Shown in pieces: positions 18,999-26,959 of a stretch of DNA of 64,000 nucleotides (positions are counted from its first letter, which is position 1; every line of letters starts with the position of its first letter). The translations under genes were made by a program, and so were the position numbers. This DNA is from JBBDMU01 sp040905685. Its GTDB lineage: Bacteria; Bacteroidota; Rhodothermia; Balneolales; Natronogracilivirgulaceae. The notes under the pieces were generated by a model that was given only the letters and a program-made list of their open reading frames with translations, made no database searches and was not told the origin of the DNA. The stretch is from positions 61,467 to 125,466 of the forward strand of contig JBBDRB010000055.1 of NCBI GenBank assembly GCA_040905685.1. Direction: 5' to 3'.

Positions 18999-19970
18999 TT
19001 AATGTGCATTCATTTCCCGGGAGAAACGCCTGAAATGGTCCCTGTCCCTGAAGGCCGATGTCCCGCCTGATCCCAAAGTCGAAAAGGCTCCGGTTAACAG
19101 GCCATAGTGCAGGCAATCCTCAAGCTTTTCACCCCCGAGATAACGGTTCAAAAATCCGGCATTGAAGCTATCGCCGGCACCCACGGCATCCACCGGCCTT
19201 ACCGGCAGTCCGGGCAGACTGAGTTTTTGGTCACCCTGTTGGGCCCGGACGCCTTCCGCCCCGCAGGTGGCTACAACAATCCCTGCACGCTGTGAAAGAA
19301 ATTCCAGGGCGGCATCCAGATCGTTTTTACCGCTAATGAGCCGTGCTTCATGATCATTAGGTAAAAAAATGTCTATGTAGGGCAGTACGTCCAAAACGTC
19401 TTTCCCCCATTTTTCTTCCGGATCCCAGTTGGTGTCCAGCGAGGTGGAAAGGCCAAGCTGCTTTGCCCGTCTAAACAATTCTTTGCACGAGGGCCTCAAC
19501 CCGCTTTGGAGGTAGTAAGACGACAGGTGCAGATGCTTTGCCTGATGCAGATAGTCCCAGGGGATATCATCTAATACAAGGCTTTCCATAGCTCCCGGAT
19601 AGGTCAGCATACCCCGGTCATTCCGATGGGTAAAAATAGTGGTCACCCCGGTGGTCAGGCCTTCGGTTTCGATAATATGGCGGGTATCGACCCTGCTGTC
19701 CTGCAGGCTTCGCAGGGCAAGCTCACCAAAAGCGTCTCTGCCGATCCGGCCGATAAAACCGACATCCAGACCCAGCATGGATGCATTAGAAGCTAAAATA
19801 GCCGAAGAGCTGCCCAGGGTGAGCGTCATCCCTTTGGCAATGCGCTCTTTGCCAATTTCCGGAAGCTGGTTGATCTCTTCCAGGATCAAATCGACATTGA
19901 GTTCACCCACGACCACCATTACCGGTGAGATGCTTTGGTTAGTCACATTACGTCCGTTGGTATCGAGCAT
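18999..19970 (-). CDS. PfkB-family sugar kinase, probably tagatose-6-phosphate kinase
   Basis: The 323-residue protein has the ribokinase/PfkB fold: VGELNVDLILEEI at the N-terminus, GGSSA-like substrate loop (TLGSSSAILASNASMLG), FIGRIGRDAFGE, and the C-terminal signature DAVGAGDSFNAGF with the catalytic Asp. First gene of the amino-sugar operon and divergent from the DeoR regulator. Substrate is inferred: agaS upstream in the pathway makes tagatose-6-phosphate and LacD downstream needs the bisphosphate. It might instead phosphorylate free N-acetylhexosamine. Confidence 0.82.
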   Translation of the reverse strand: MLDTNGRNVTNQSISPVMVVVGELNVDLILEEINQLPEIGKERIAKGMTLTLGSSSAILASNASMLGLDVGFIGRIGRDAFGELALRSLQDSRVDTRHIIETEGLTTGVTTIFTHRNDRGMLTYPGAMESLVLDDIPWDYLHQAKHLHLSSYYLQSGLRPSCKELFRRAKQLGLSTSLDTNWDPEEKWGKDVLDVLPYIDIFLPNDHEARLISGKNDLDAALEFLSQRAGIVVATCGAEGVRAQQGDQKLSLPGLPVRPVDAVGAGDSFNAGFLNRYLGGEKLEDCLHYGLLTGAFSTLGSGGTSAFRDRDHFRRFSREMNAH

Positions 19971-20009
19971 TTTTTACCGCACCGGTCTGCATTAATTTTC
20001 CCTGGAGTT

Positions 20010-20039
20010 GTTATAAATTAATTAATCGTAAATAATAAC
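20010..20039. promoter_or_regulatory. Imperfect palindrome in the divergent kinase/regulator gap
   Basis: GTTATAAATTA (20010-20020) and TAAATAATAAC (20029-20039) form an inverted repeat matching at 9 of 11 positions. It lies 40-69 bases upstream of the kinase start. GAAAGTAAACG and TTTCATTATTTTAATT further right resemble DeoR/AgaR-type boxes. An operator for the adjacent DeoR regulator is plausible. Confidence 0.35.
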
Positions 20040-20182
20040 GCAATTAAACACATCATAAAAATAGTTATTGAAAGTAAACGTAAGCTAACCGTTTTTTTTA
20101 TCGCGCCGTTATTAATCATTTGCAGAGAAATGCAATTTCATTATTTTAATTTTTTAATAGCGATTTTTGACTGTCTGATAAT

Positions 20183-20962
20183 ATGGCAAAATATAATGTA
20201 GCAGAACGTCGCAATCAAACCCTGAAGGCATTAAGGGCAAAAGGCCAGATCTCCGTTGTTGAACTTAGCCGGTTACTGGAAGTTTCTGAAGTAACCATTC
20301 GAAAGGATCTGGAATATCTTGAAAAGCATAATCTTTTGGTCAGGACCCATGGTGGTGCCATGCAAAATGGATATCTGGTTTATGATCAGCCCATTGAAGA
20401 AAAAGGCAAGCTGCACGCCGAAGAAAAACGCTATATCGGAGAAGCTGCAGCCAATTTGATCGAGGACAGCGATTCGGTGTTTATGGAAGCAGGTTCAACC
20501 ATGGTTCAGGTCGCACGTCAAATTAAAAAAAGGAATTTAACCATTTTAACCAATGGCATAAATGTAGCCCTGGAGTTGTTGCGCCTGGCCGACGTTGAGC
20601 TGATCATGCTCGGTGGGATGGTCCGGCCCACTTCGGCTTGTGTGGTCGGGCCGTATGCCGAACAGATGGTTCAGGAACATTCCTGCAGGAAGTTCTTTCT
20701 GGGCGTTGATGGGTTCGATCTGGAAAGAGGCCTTAGCACGACCAATACCCTGGAGGCCCACCTGTGCCGGACCATGGTCAAAGCCGCTCAGGAAACGATC
20801 GTGGTTACCGACTCGTCTAAGTTTGGGCGCAGGGGATTAAGCCGTATTTGCAGCATAGAGGAAATTGACGTAGTGGTGACCGATCACGGTATACAGGCAA
20901 GTATCCTGCGCTATCTTGAGGATAGGGATATTCGCGTAATCATAGCCGGTAAGACCGATTGA
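20183..20962 (+). CDS. DeoR/GlpR-family regulator (AgaR-like)
   Basis: The 259-residue protein has an N-terminal DeoR helix-turn-helix (AERRNQTLKALRAKGQISVVELSRLLEVSEVTIRKDLEYLEKHNLLVRTHGGAM) and a C-terminal phosphosugar-sensing domain (EEKRYIGEAAANLIEDSDSVFMEAGSTM, LTNGINVALELL, FLGVDGFDLERGLSTTN, VVTDSSKFGRRGL). It is divergent from the amino-sugar operon and leads the plus-strand block, so it probably represses one or both until a sugar phosphate, perhaps galactosamine- or tagatose-6-phosphate, appears. Confidence 0.92.
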   Translation: MAKYNVAERRNQTLKALRAKGQISVVELSRLLEVSEVTIRKDLEYLEKHNLLVRTHGGAMQNGYLVYDQPIEEKGKLHAEEKRYIGEAAANLIEDSDSVFMEAGSTMVQVARQIKKRNLTILTNGINVALELLRLADVELIMLGGMVRPTSACVVGPYAEQMVQEHSCRKFFLGVDGFDLERGLSTTNTLEAHLCRTMVKAAQETIVVTDSSKFGRRGLSRICSIEEIDVVVTDHGIQASILRYLEDRDIRVIIAGKTD

Positions 20963-21055
20963 ACAGCCATAAACACGAAGGCATGCACGATCCGGAAGAA
21001 CTCGAACGGTCCGTCCAAAAACAGGAACGATAACCCCTTTTTTATTAGCGGTGAA

Positions 21056-22192
21056 ATGAATTATAAAATGAAGTTCTATACCAAAAACAGATCCATCTTC
21101 CGGTATATAAGATCAGTATCGGGTTTGCCGGTTATGACTTGCGCGATCATATTGTTAGCAGGGTGCGATCCTTCAAGGATGGGCGAAGCGGAGATTCGGC
21201 CGGCCCGACAATGGCTTGCATGGCAGTATCCGGGCGATGAAGGAATTGAAAACGATCTTAACGTGGTGTTTGCCGAGAACTTTGAAACAGGAGACCTGGC
21301 AGACCTTGAAGCCAGATGGGGATATGCGAGCAACAGGGGCGGCAGGGTGATGTCGTATAGCGATGATGTACCGGCTGGTTCAGCCGGAAAGCGTTCGCTG
21401 CAAATGACGGCAACGCGTGGTGAAAATTCAGGAGGTGAACTATACAAGGCATTCGAGGAGGGATGGGATAAAATACACCTGAGGTTTTACACCAGGTTTG
21501 CTGAAGACCATGGAAATTATCATCATTTCGTCGCGCTGCGTGGTTTTAAGGATCCATTGCCTTACCCGGTCGGTGGTGCCGGCCAGCAACCGGAAAACCA
21601 CTTCAGTGTGACCATTGATCCGAATATTAATCATGCTAAGGCAAGCGAAAACCATAGTCCGCCGGGCATATGGCATTTCTATGCTTACTGGCCTGAAATG
21701 CGTTCCTGGCAATCCCCAGAAGGAGAACCGGACGGCAGGCCTAATCCTTATTACGGTAATTCATTGCAGCCGGGCGTACCCGCCGTGGTGCCGCGGGGGG
21801 AGTGGATCGCCGTTGAGGTCATGCTAAAGTTAAATTCCTCTACGGAAAAAAGCGATGGGGAGGTAGCCTTATGGATTGACGGCGAACCGGTCGTTCACTA
21901 CGCACCCGGTACTCCCCGGGGCTACTGGGCATCAAACCGGTTCTTAAACGATCCCGGTCTGCCGGATGCGCAGCCATTTGAAGGCTTTCGCTGGCGACAC
22001 GACCGCAGCGTCAGCATTAATGTACTCAGGCTGCAACATTATGTATCGGGCTCTGCATTTGATAAATCACAGGCTTATGCAGAAGCCAATCCCGATTACC
22101 TGATCAATACCAGGCAAGCTGCTGTTTGGTTCGACCATGTCGTCATGGCTAAAGAGTATATCGGTCCGATGAGACGAAAGGATATCAAATAA
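21056..22192 (+). CDS. Lectin/lyase-like lipoprotein of unknown role
   Basis: The 378-residue protein has an N-terminal stretch ending in LLAGC (Cys about 36), a lipoprotein signal, so it should be anchored in the envelope. The body looks like a beta-sandwich of the concanavalin-like class: VFAENFETGDLADLEARWG, KIHLRFYTRFAED, EWIAVEVMLKLN, GEVALWIDGEPVVHY and a terminal VWFDHVVMAKEYIGP. This is the architecture of polysaccharide-lyase-like and LamG-like proteins. I cannot name a family or catalytic residues. MKFYT, four codons in, is an alternative start. It follows the DeoR gene and precedes the GH109 block, so glycan binding is a guess from context. Confidence 0.75.
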   Translation: MNYKMKFYTKNRSIFRYIRSVSGLPVMTCAIILLAGCDPSRMGEAEIRPARQWLAWQYPGDEGIENDLNVVFAENFETGDLADLEARWGYASNRGGRVMSYSDDVPAGSAGKRSLQMTATRGENSGGELYKAFEEGWDKIHLRFYTRFAEDHGNYHHFVALRGFKDPLPYPVGGAGQQPENHFSVTIDPNINHAKASENHSPPGIWHFYAYWPEMRSWQSPEGEPDGRPNPYYGNSLQPGVPAVVPRGEWIAVEVMLKLNSSTEKSDGEVALWIDGEPVVHYAPGTPRGYWASNRFLNDPGLPDAQPFEGFRWRHDRSVSINVLRLQHYVSGSAFDKSQAYAEANPDYLINTRQAAVWFDHVVMAKEYIGPMRRKDIK

Positions 22193-22234
22193 TATAAGCC
22201 TGATGCCCGATTAATGAAAAGACTTCGAAGGTCC

Positions 22235-22263
22235 TTGACAATGAATCAATAATTCAATAATTA
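22235..22263 (+). promoter_or_regulatory. Possible promoter of the amidohydrolase-GH109 block
   Basis: TTGACA (22235-22240) and TAATTA (22258-22263) are 17 bases apart, about 90 bases before the amidohydrolase start. Confidence 0.35.
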
Positions 22264-22351
22264 CCAAATGAAAGAATCTATAAAACGGTAATCCTGCAGG
22301 TTTGGAAATAACCAATCCATAGCATCCATTTTACATCAACGGATATTATTT

Positions 22352-23482
22352 ATGAAAAATGACCGCAGGAATTTTTTGAAGATGACCGGCCTGGCAGGTC
22401 TGGGGCTAACCGGCCCGGGGCTTCTGAGCCGGGACCGGTATGATAACACCGCCGCTTCACAGGAAGGCAATCTGAGGCTGCTTGACTGGGAGCCGGTAAG
22501 CCAGTTGGTGGTGAAAGAAACCACTGTTACCAAACCTAAATTTCCTGTCATAGACATCCATAACCATTTGAGGGATTTAGACCGGACCGAAGACTACCTG
22601 AAAACAATGGATGCATCCGGTATCTGGAAAACCGTGAGTCTGGACGGACGCTCGGCCGATGATTTTTACAAAGAACACCTCAGCGTTTCCCACAGTATTT
22701 CCGAAGAACGTCTGATCGTTTTCTTTACTCCTGATTTCAGCAAAATAGATGAACGGGACTTTGGCCGCCATGAGGCTAATAAGCTTGAGGAAGCCGTAAA
22801 GCTGGGTTGCCGGGGAATGAAGATTTTCAAATCCCTGGGCCTGACGATCAAAGATAGTACGGGCAGGGTGGTTCCGGTGGATGATCCGCGGATCGATCCC
22901 TTATGGGCAAAGTGCGGGGAACTGGGCATCCCGGTGCTCATTCATATCTCCGATCCCAAAGCTTTTTTCACACCCGTGGATCGTTACAATGAACGCTATG
23001 ATGAATTGGGCGAACGGCCGCACTGGGCGTTTTTCGGGGATGAATTTCCGGAAAAGGAAGATATCCTCGATCAGCGGAACAGGGTCATTGAAAGGTATCG
23101 GGATACAACCTTCATCGCCACACACATGGCTAATCTGCCGGAGGAACTGGGCCGGGTTTCCATGTGGCTGGAACAATACCCGAATATGTATGTCGACATC
23201 AATGCCCGGATCAGCGAGTTAGGCCGCCAGCCCTACACCTGCCGCCGATTCATGCTGCAGTACCAGGACAGGATCCTGTTCGGCACGGACACCCGGCCCA
23301 ATACCGAAGCCTACCAGGTGTATTTCCGGTTTCTGGAAACCGACGATGAATACATCACGGCCGACCCCAGCCATCACCGGCAGGGTCGATGGAAAATATA
23401 CGGGGTGTTTCTGCCGGATGAGGTATTGGAAAAGATCTATAACAAAAACGCCCTCAGGATTTTTGCCCAGTTTAAAGGATAA
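22352..23482 (+). CDS. Exported amidohydrolase-2 family TIM-barrel hydrolase
   Basis: The 376-residue protein begins DRRNFLKMTGLAGLGLTG, a Tat signal with RRxFLK. The mature part is an amidohydrolase-2 (PF04909-type) barrel: IDIHNHLRD gives the metal HxH, GMKIFKSLGL the strand with Lys, IPVLIHISDP and FIATHMANLPEELG the later His residues, and RILFGTDTRP the final Asp. Substrate is unknown. It is a paralogue of the protein at 25936, which lacks the signal. It is 32 bases upstream of a GH109-type gene and likely co-transcribed with it. Confidence 0.85.
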   Translation: MKNDRRNFLKMTGLAGLGLTGPGLLSRDRYDNTAASQEGNLRLLDWEPVSQLVVKETTVTKPKFPVIDIHNHLRDLDRTEDYLKTMDASGIWKTVSLDGRSADDFYKEHLSVSHSISEERLIVFFTPDFSKIDERDFGRHEANKLEEAVKLGCRGMKIFKSLGLTIKDSTGRVVPVDDPRIDPLWAKCGELGIPVLIHISDPKAFFTPVDRYNERYDELGERPHWAFFGDEFPEKEDILDQRNRVIERYRDTTFIATHMANLPEELGRVSMWLEQYPNMYVDINARISELGRQPYTCRRFMLQYQDRILFGTDTRPNTEAYQVYFRFLETDDEYITADPSHHRQGRWKIYGVFLPDEVLEKIYNKNALRIFAQFKG

Positions 23483-23514
23483 CCGGGGCCGTAAACCGAA
23501 CAAGGAGAAATATC

Positions 23515-24930
23515 ATGAGTAATAAATACGACCGCAGAGACTTTTTAAAACTATCCGGGTTTGCCGGTCTGGGCGCGGGCGCGCTGTCCGGCTGTTCCAT
23601 TCAGGCCGACGGCAACGAACCGTTTCCGGTTACCCATCACCAGGATTTTAATATGCACGGCTATGCGGCTCCAGCCCTGGAAACCGTCCGGGTGGGCATG
23701 TTCGGAGTCGGTAACCGCGGTTCAGGAAGTGTACAGCGGCTGGCCAGCATTGAAGGAGTGGAAATTAAGGCCATATGTGATCTGGAGGCGGACCGGGTCA
23801 ATGCGGCTATAGAGTCGATTGCGGCCACCCAGTCCCCGGATGCCTATTCAGGCGGCGAAGATGAATGGAAAAAGGTTTGCGAGCGCAATGATATTGACCT
23901 GATCGCTATTGCCACGCCCTGGCATCTGCATACTCCGATGGCTGTTTATGCCATGGAGCATGGCAAGCACGCCTATACGGAACTGCCGGCGGCCAAAACC
24001 ATAGAGGAATGCTGGCAGCTTGTGGAAACATCCGAGCGTACCCGCATGCACTGCGTGCAAATGTCAAGTTCCTGTCACAGCGGCATTCAGGCCGTATTGC
24101 TGAATATGGTAAGACAGGGAGTATTCGGAGATCTTATTCACGCTGAAGGAGCCTATATTCATGACCTGCTTGAAGATTATAATTTTACCAAGACCATGTA
24201 TCATGACATGTGGCGGTTAAATGAGAATATAGACCGGAATGGCAACCTGTATCCCCAGCACGGCATCGTTCCGATCATCCAGATGATGGACATCAATTAT
24301 GGCGATAAGATGGATTATATGGTATCCATGTCCGGCAATGACTTCATGATGGGTGATAAGGCCCGGGAGCTGGCGGGCGAAGATGAATTCTGGAATCCTT
24401 ATGTGGACCGGAACTACCGGGGCAATATGAATACCAGCATTATCCACACCCATAAGGGACGCACGATCATGCTGCAGCATGACGTCAGCTCGCCCCGTCC
24501 CCGCCCGTCCCTGCCCATGGTCAGCGGGACCAGCGGCATTTATTCTTCACGACGGTTTGCAAGCAGTCACCACGGATGGTTCTCCGGGGAGGAGTTTGAA
24601 GATCTTATCGCAAAGTATACGCCGGCGATCAATACAAAGTTCAGGGAACTCGTCTCCCAGGCTTCCCGCCAACGCGCCGGGCATTCCTACGCCCGGGTCA
24701 ACGAGACGGACTGGCGGCTGATTGACTGCCTGCGAAATGGTCTGCCTGTGGAGATGGATGTCTACGAGGCCGCCGTTTCAAGCTCCATGTCACCGTTAAG
24801 CGAATGGTCGGTGGCCAACCGTTCAAATTCAGTGGATGTCCCTGACTTCACCTCCGGTGCATGGAAGACCAATAAACCTGGAATGGACGTAGCCCTTCAG
24901 AACGGGGGCGCCACCACACGGCTCTTGTAA
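23515..24930 (+). CDS. GH109-like Gfo/Idh/MocA oxidoreductase, copy 1 (divergent)
   Basis: The 471-residue Tat-exported protein (DRRDFLKLSG, then SGC) has an NAD-binding Rossmann half (VRVGMFGVGNRGSG) and the overall layout of GH109 alpha-N-acetylgalactosaminidases (YAMEHGKHAYTELPAAKTIEECWQLVETSERT, GNLYPQHG, VANRSNSVDVPDFTSG). GH109 enzymes hydrolyse GalNAc glycosides through an NAD redox mechanism. Compared with copy 2 at 28828 it has lost the Glu and Tyr of the ENxxY motif (SSSCH at 184-188) and the Tyr of PRPYSR, so its substrate or activity may differ. Confidence 0.82.
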   Translation: MSNKYDRRDFLKLSGFAGLGAGALSGCSIQADGNEPFPVTHHQDFNMHGYAAPALETVRVGMFGVGNRGSGSVQRLASIEGVEIKAICDLEADRVNAAIESIAATQSPDAYSGGEDEWKKVCERNDIDLIAIATPWHLHTPMAVYAMEHGKHAYTELPAAKTIEECWQLVETSERTRMHCVQMSSSCHSGIQAVLLNMVRQGVFGDLIHAEGAYIHDLLEDYNFTKTMYHDMWRLNENIDRNGNLYPQHGIVPIIQMMDINYGDKMDYMVSMSGNDFMMGDKARELAGEDEFWNPYVDRNYRGNMNTSIIHTHKGRTIMLQHDVSSPRPRPSLPMVSGTSGIYSSRRFASSHHGWFSGEEFEDLIAKYTPAINTKFRELVSQASRQRAGHSYARVNETDWRLIDCLRNGLPVEMDVYEAAVSSSMSPLSEWSVANRSNSVDVPDFTSGAWKTNKPGMDVALQNGGATTRLL

Positions 24931-24953
24931 ACCAGCAGATTTAGGATGTTCTT

Positions 24954-25892
24954 ATGAAATCAAAGCTTTGGCTGGTTTTCGCTGCCATTACGACCGTTTG
25001 CTGGGGGATCTGGGGATCCCTCATAGAAATTCCCGAACAAGCCGGATTTCCGGCAACCCTCAGTTATGTGGTATGGTCACTGACGATGATCCCGCCGGCC
25101 CTTGTGGCCCTTAAGCTGATAAACTGGGAAATGGATTTTCGAGTGAAACCCGTCATCATGGGGATGACCGTAGGTTTAACGGGAGCCGGCGGGCAGCTTA
25201 TCCTGTTTCAAACCCTGACCATCAGTCCGGCTTATCTCGTTTACCCGTTTATCTCCCTTTCCCCGGTGGTCACCATATTCCTTTCCTACCTTTTATTGAG
25301 TGAACGGGCCAATAAATACGGTATCATCGGCATAGTCCTGGCCCTGATAGCCATTCCCCTTCTGTCCTACTCTCCTCCCGATAATTCGGGGGTCGGGGGT
25401 ATGTTGTGGATCATTCCCGCCGGACTCGTTTTCCTGGCATGGGGTGTGCAGGCCTATATCATCAAATTTGCCAATGAAACCATGAAGGCCGAGAATATTT
25501 TCTTCTACATGATGGTCGCCGGACTCATGCTGGCTCCCGTTGCCATTGTCATGACCGATTTCGGGCAGCCGGTTAACTGGGGTTTTGAAGGACCCGGTCT
25601 GGCCGCTTTGATTCAGGTGCTTAATGCGGTGGGGGCCTTATTCCTGGTATATGCTTTCCGTTATGGTAAGGCCATGGTAGTTTCCCCCCTGACCAATGCC
25701 ATCGCTCCGGTCATTACCATTATTTTATCGCTGGTAATCTATTCGGTTATCCCTCATGGCATTACCATGGCCGGAATGATCCTTGCCATTGCCGCAACCC
25801 TGTTCCTGTCCTTTGAAACCGATGAAAAGGAACCGGAAACCGGGGACGAGAAGAAAATTGCCAGGGCGGTTAACCCTAAATCGGGTGATTAA
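24954..25892 (+). CDS. EamA/DMT-superfamily permease
   Basis: The 312-residue protein is almost wholly hydrophobic with about ten membrane segments and a charged C-terminal tail (ETDEKEPETGDEKK). The first segment (LWLVFAAITTVCWGIWGSLIEIPEQAG) and the internal duplicated pattern are typical of EamA/drug-metabolite transporters. It starts 23 bases after GH109 copy 1. Uptake or export of the product of the neighbouring hydrolases is inferred; no substrate can be read from the sequence. Confidence 0.82.
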   Translation: MKSKLWLVFAAITTVCWGIWGSLIEIPEQAGFPATLSYVVWSLTMIPPALVALKLINWEMDFRVKPVIMGMTVGLTGAGGQLILFQTLTISPAYLVYPFISLSPVVTIFLSYLLLSERANKYGIIGIVLALIAIPLLSYSPPDNSGVGGMLWIIPAGLVFLAWGVQAYIIKFANETMKAENIFFYMMVAGLMLAPVAIVMTDFGQPVNWGFEGPGLAALIQVLNAVGALFLVYAFRYGKAMVVSPLTNAIAPVITIILSLVIYSVIPHGITMAGMILAIAATLFLSFETDEKEPETGDEKKIARAVNPKSGD

Positions 25893-25935
25893 CTGTTGAA
25901 CCATACAAGTCCGTACCGTATTTCATAAAACGTTT

Positions 25936-26928
25936 ATGCCAGCTTTTCAGTCCATCCCCAAGATCGATGCCCACATCCATTACAATCATGATCGCCCGGC
26001 GCTGTTAAATCAGGCTAAGGATGATAACTTTGCTCTTCTGACGATCAACACCGACGTACCGTTTTTCCCCTCCCTTGACCGGCAGCATCAGATAGCCCGC
26101 CGCCAGGCAAAAGCCGGGCCCGGCCTTATCCGCCACCTGGCATCTTTTACGATTGAAAACTGGCACAGCAACAACTGGGAAGAGGTTGCCCTGAACAGCT
26201 TGAAAAAGGCGCTGTCAGAGGGGGCCGCCGGGGTGAAAGTATGGAAAAATATCGGTATGGACCTGAGAGGCCGGGATGGAAAAATGGTGATGATCGATGA
26301 CACGCGGTTTGACCCCATCCTCGACTATCTTGAAAACAACGATATTCCGCTTATCGGTCATCTGGGAGAACCCAGAAACTGCTGGCTTCCGCTCGATCAG
26401 ATGACCGTTGATTCCGATAAAGATTATTTCAGGGAACATCCCCAATATCATATGCATTTGCATCCTGAATGTCCAACCTATGAAGTTCAGATCCAGGCCC
26501 GGGACCGAATGCTGGAAAAGCACCCGGACCTCCGGTTTATCGGTGCGCATCTGGCCAGCCTGGAATGGGACGTCGGGGAGGTGGCCTCACGGCTGGATAC
26601 CTTTCCAAAAATGGCTGTAGATTTAGCCGAGCGCATATGTCATTTGCAATACCAGGCCATGACCGATCGAAACAAGGTTATTGCGTTTATGGAATCGTAC
26701 CAGGACCGGATCATCTATGGCACGGATGTGATCGACGACGGTGAAATGACGGAGAATGAAATAAGACGTCATATTCACGGTCTCTGGCTGGCGCACTGGG
26801 ATTTTTTTACAACAGACAGAGAACTTGCTGCCCCTGAGTTTCCGGGCACTTTTACCGGTCTAAACCTGTCCGGCGAAATAATTGAAAAAATATATTATAA
26901 AAATGCCATAAATTGGTACGGCTTATAA
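25936..26928 (+). CDS. Cytoplasmic amidohydrolase-2 family hydrolase
   Basis: The 330-residue protein has no signal peptide. The IPKIDAHIHYNHD motif gives the metal HxH, GAAGVKVWKNIGMDLRGRDG is the counterpart of the Lys strand, IPLIGHLGEP and FIGAHLASLEWDVGEV supply His residues, and RIIYGTDVIDDG the Asp. It is clearly related to the exported protein at 22352 (same order of motifs and same C-terminal IIEKIYYKNA ending). It is followed 31 bases later by an SSS symporter, so it may act on the imported compound. Confidence 0.85.
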   Translation: MPAFQSIPKIDAHIHYNHDRPALLNQAKDDNFALLTINTDVPFFPSLDRQHQIARRQAKAGPGLIRHLASFTIENWHSNNWEEVALNSLKKALSEGAAGVKVWKNIGMDLRGRDGKMVMIDDTRFDPILDYLENNDIPLIGHLGEPRNCWLPLDQMTVDSDKDYFREHPQYHMHLHPECPTYEVQIQARDRMLEKHPDLRFIGAHLASLEWDVGEVASRLDTFPKMAVDLAERICHLQYQAMTDRNKVIAFMESYQDRIIYGTDVIDDGEMTENEIRRHIHGLWLAHWDFFTTDRELAAPEFPGTFTGLNLSGEIIEKIYYKNAINWYGL

Positions 26929-26959
26929 CCCCCTTTATTCAAATCATAAAATAAAATAT

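Noticed and set aside
20983..21033. Sixteen-codon frame between the DeoR and lipoprotein genes
   Set aside because: Too short, without a ribosome site or any recognisable feature.
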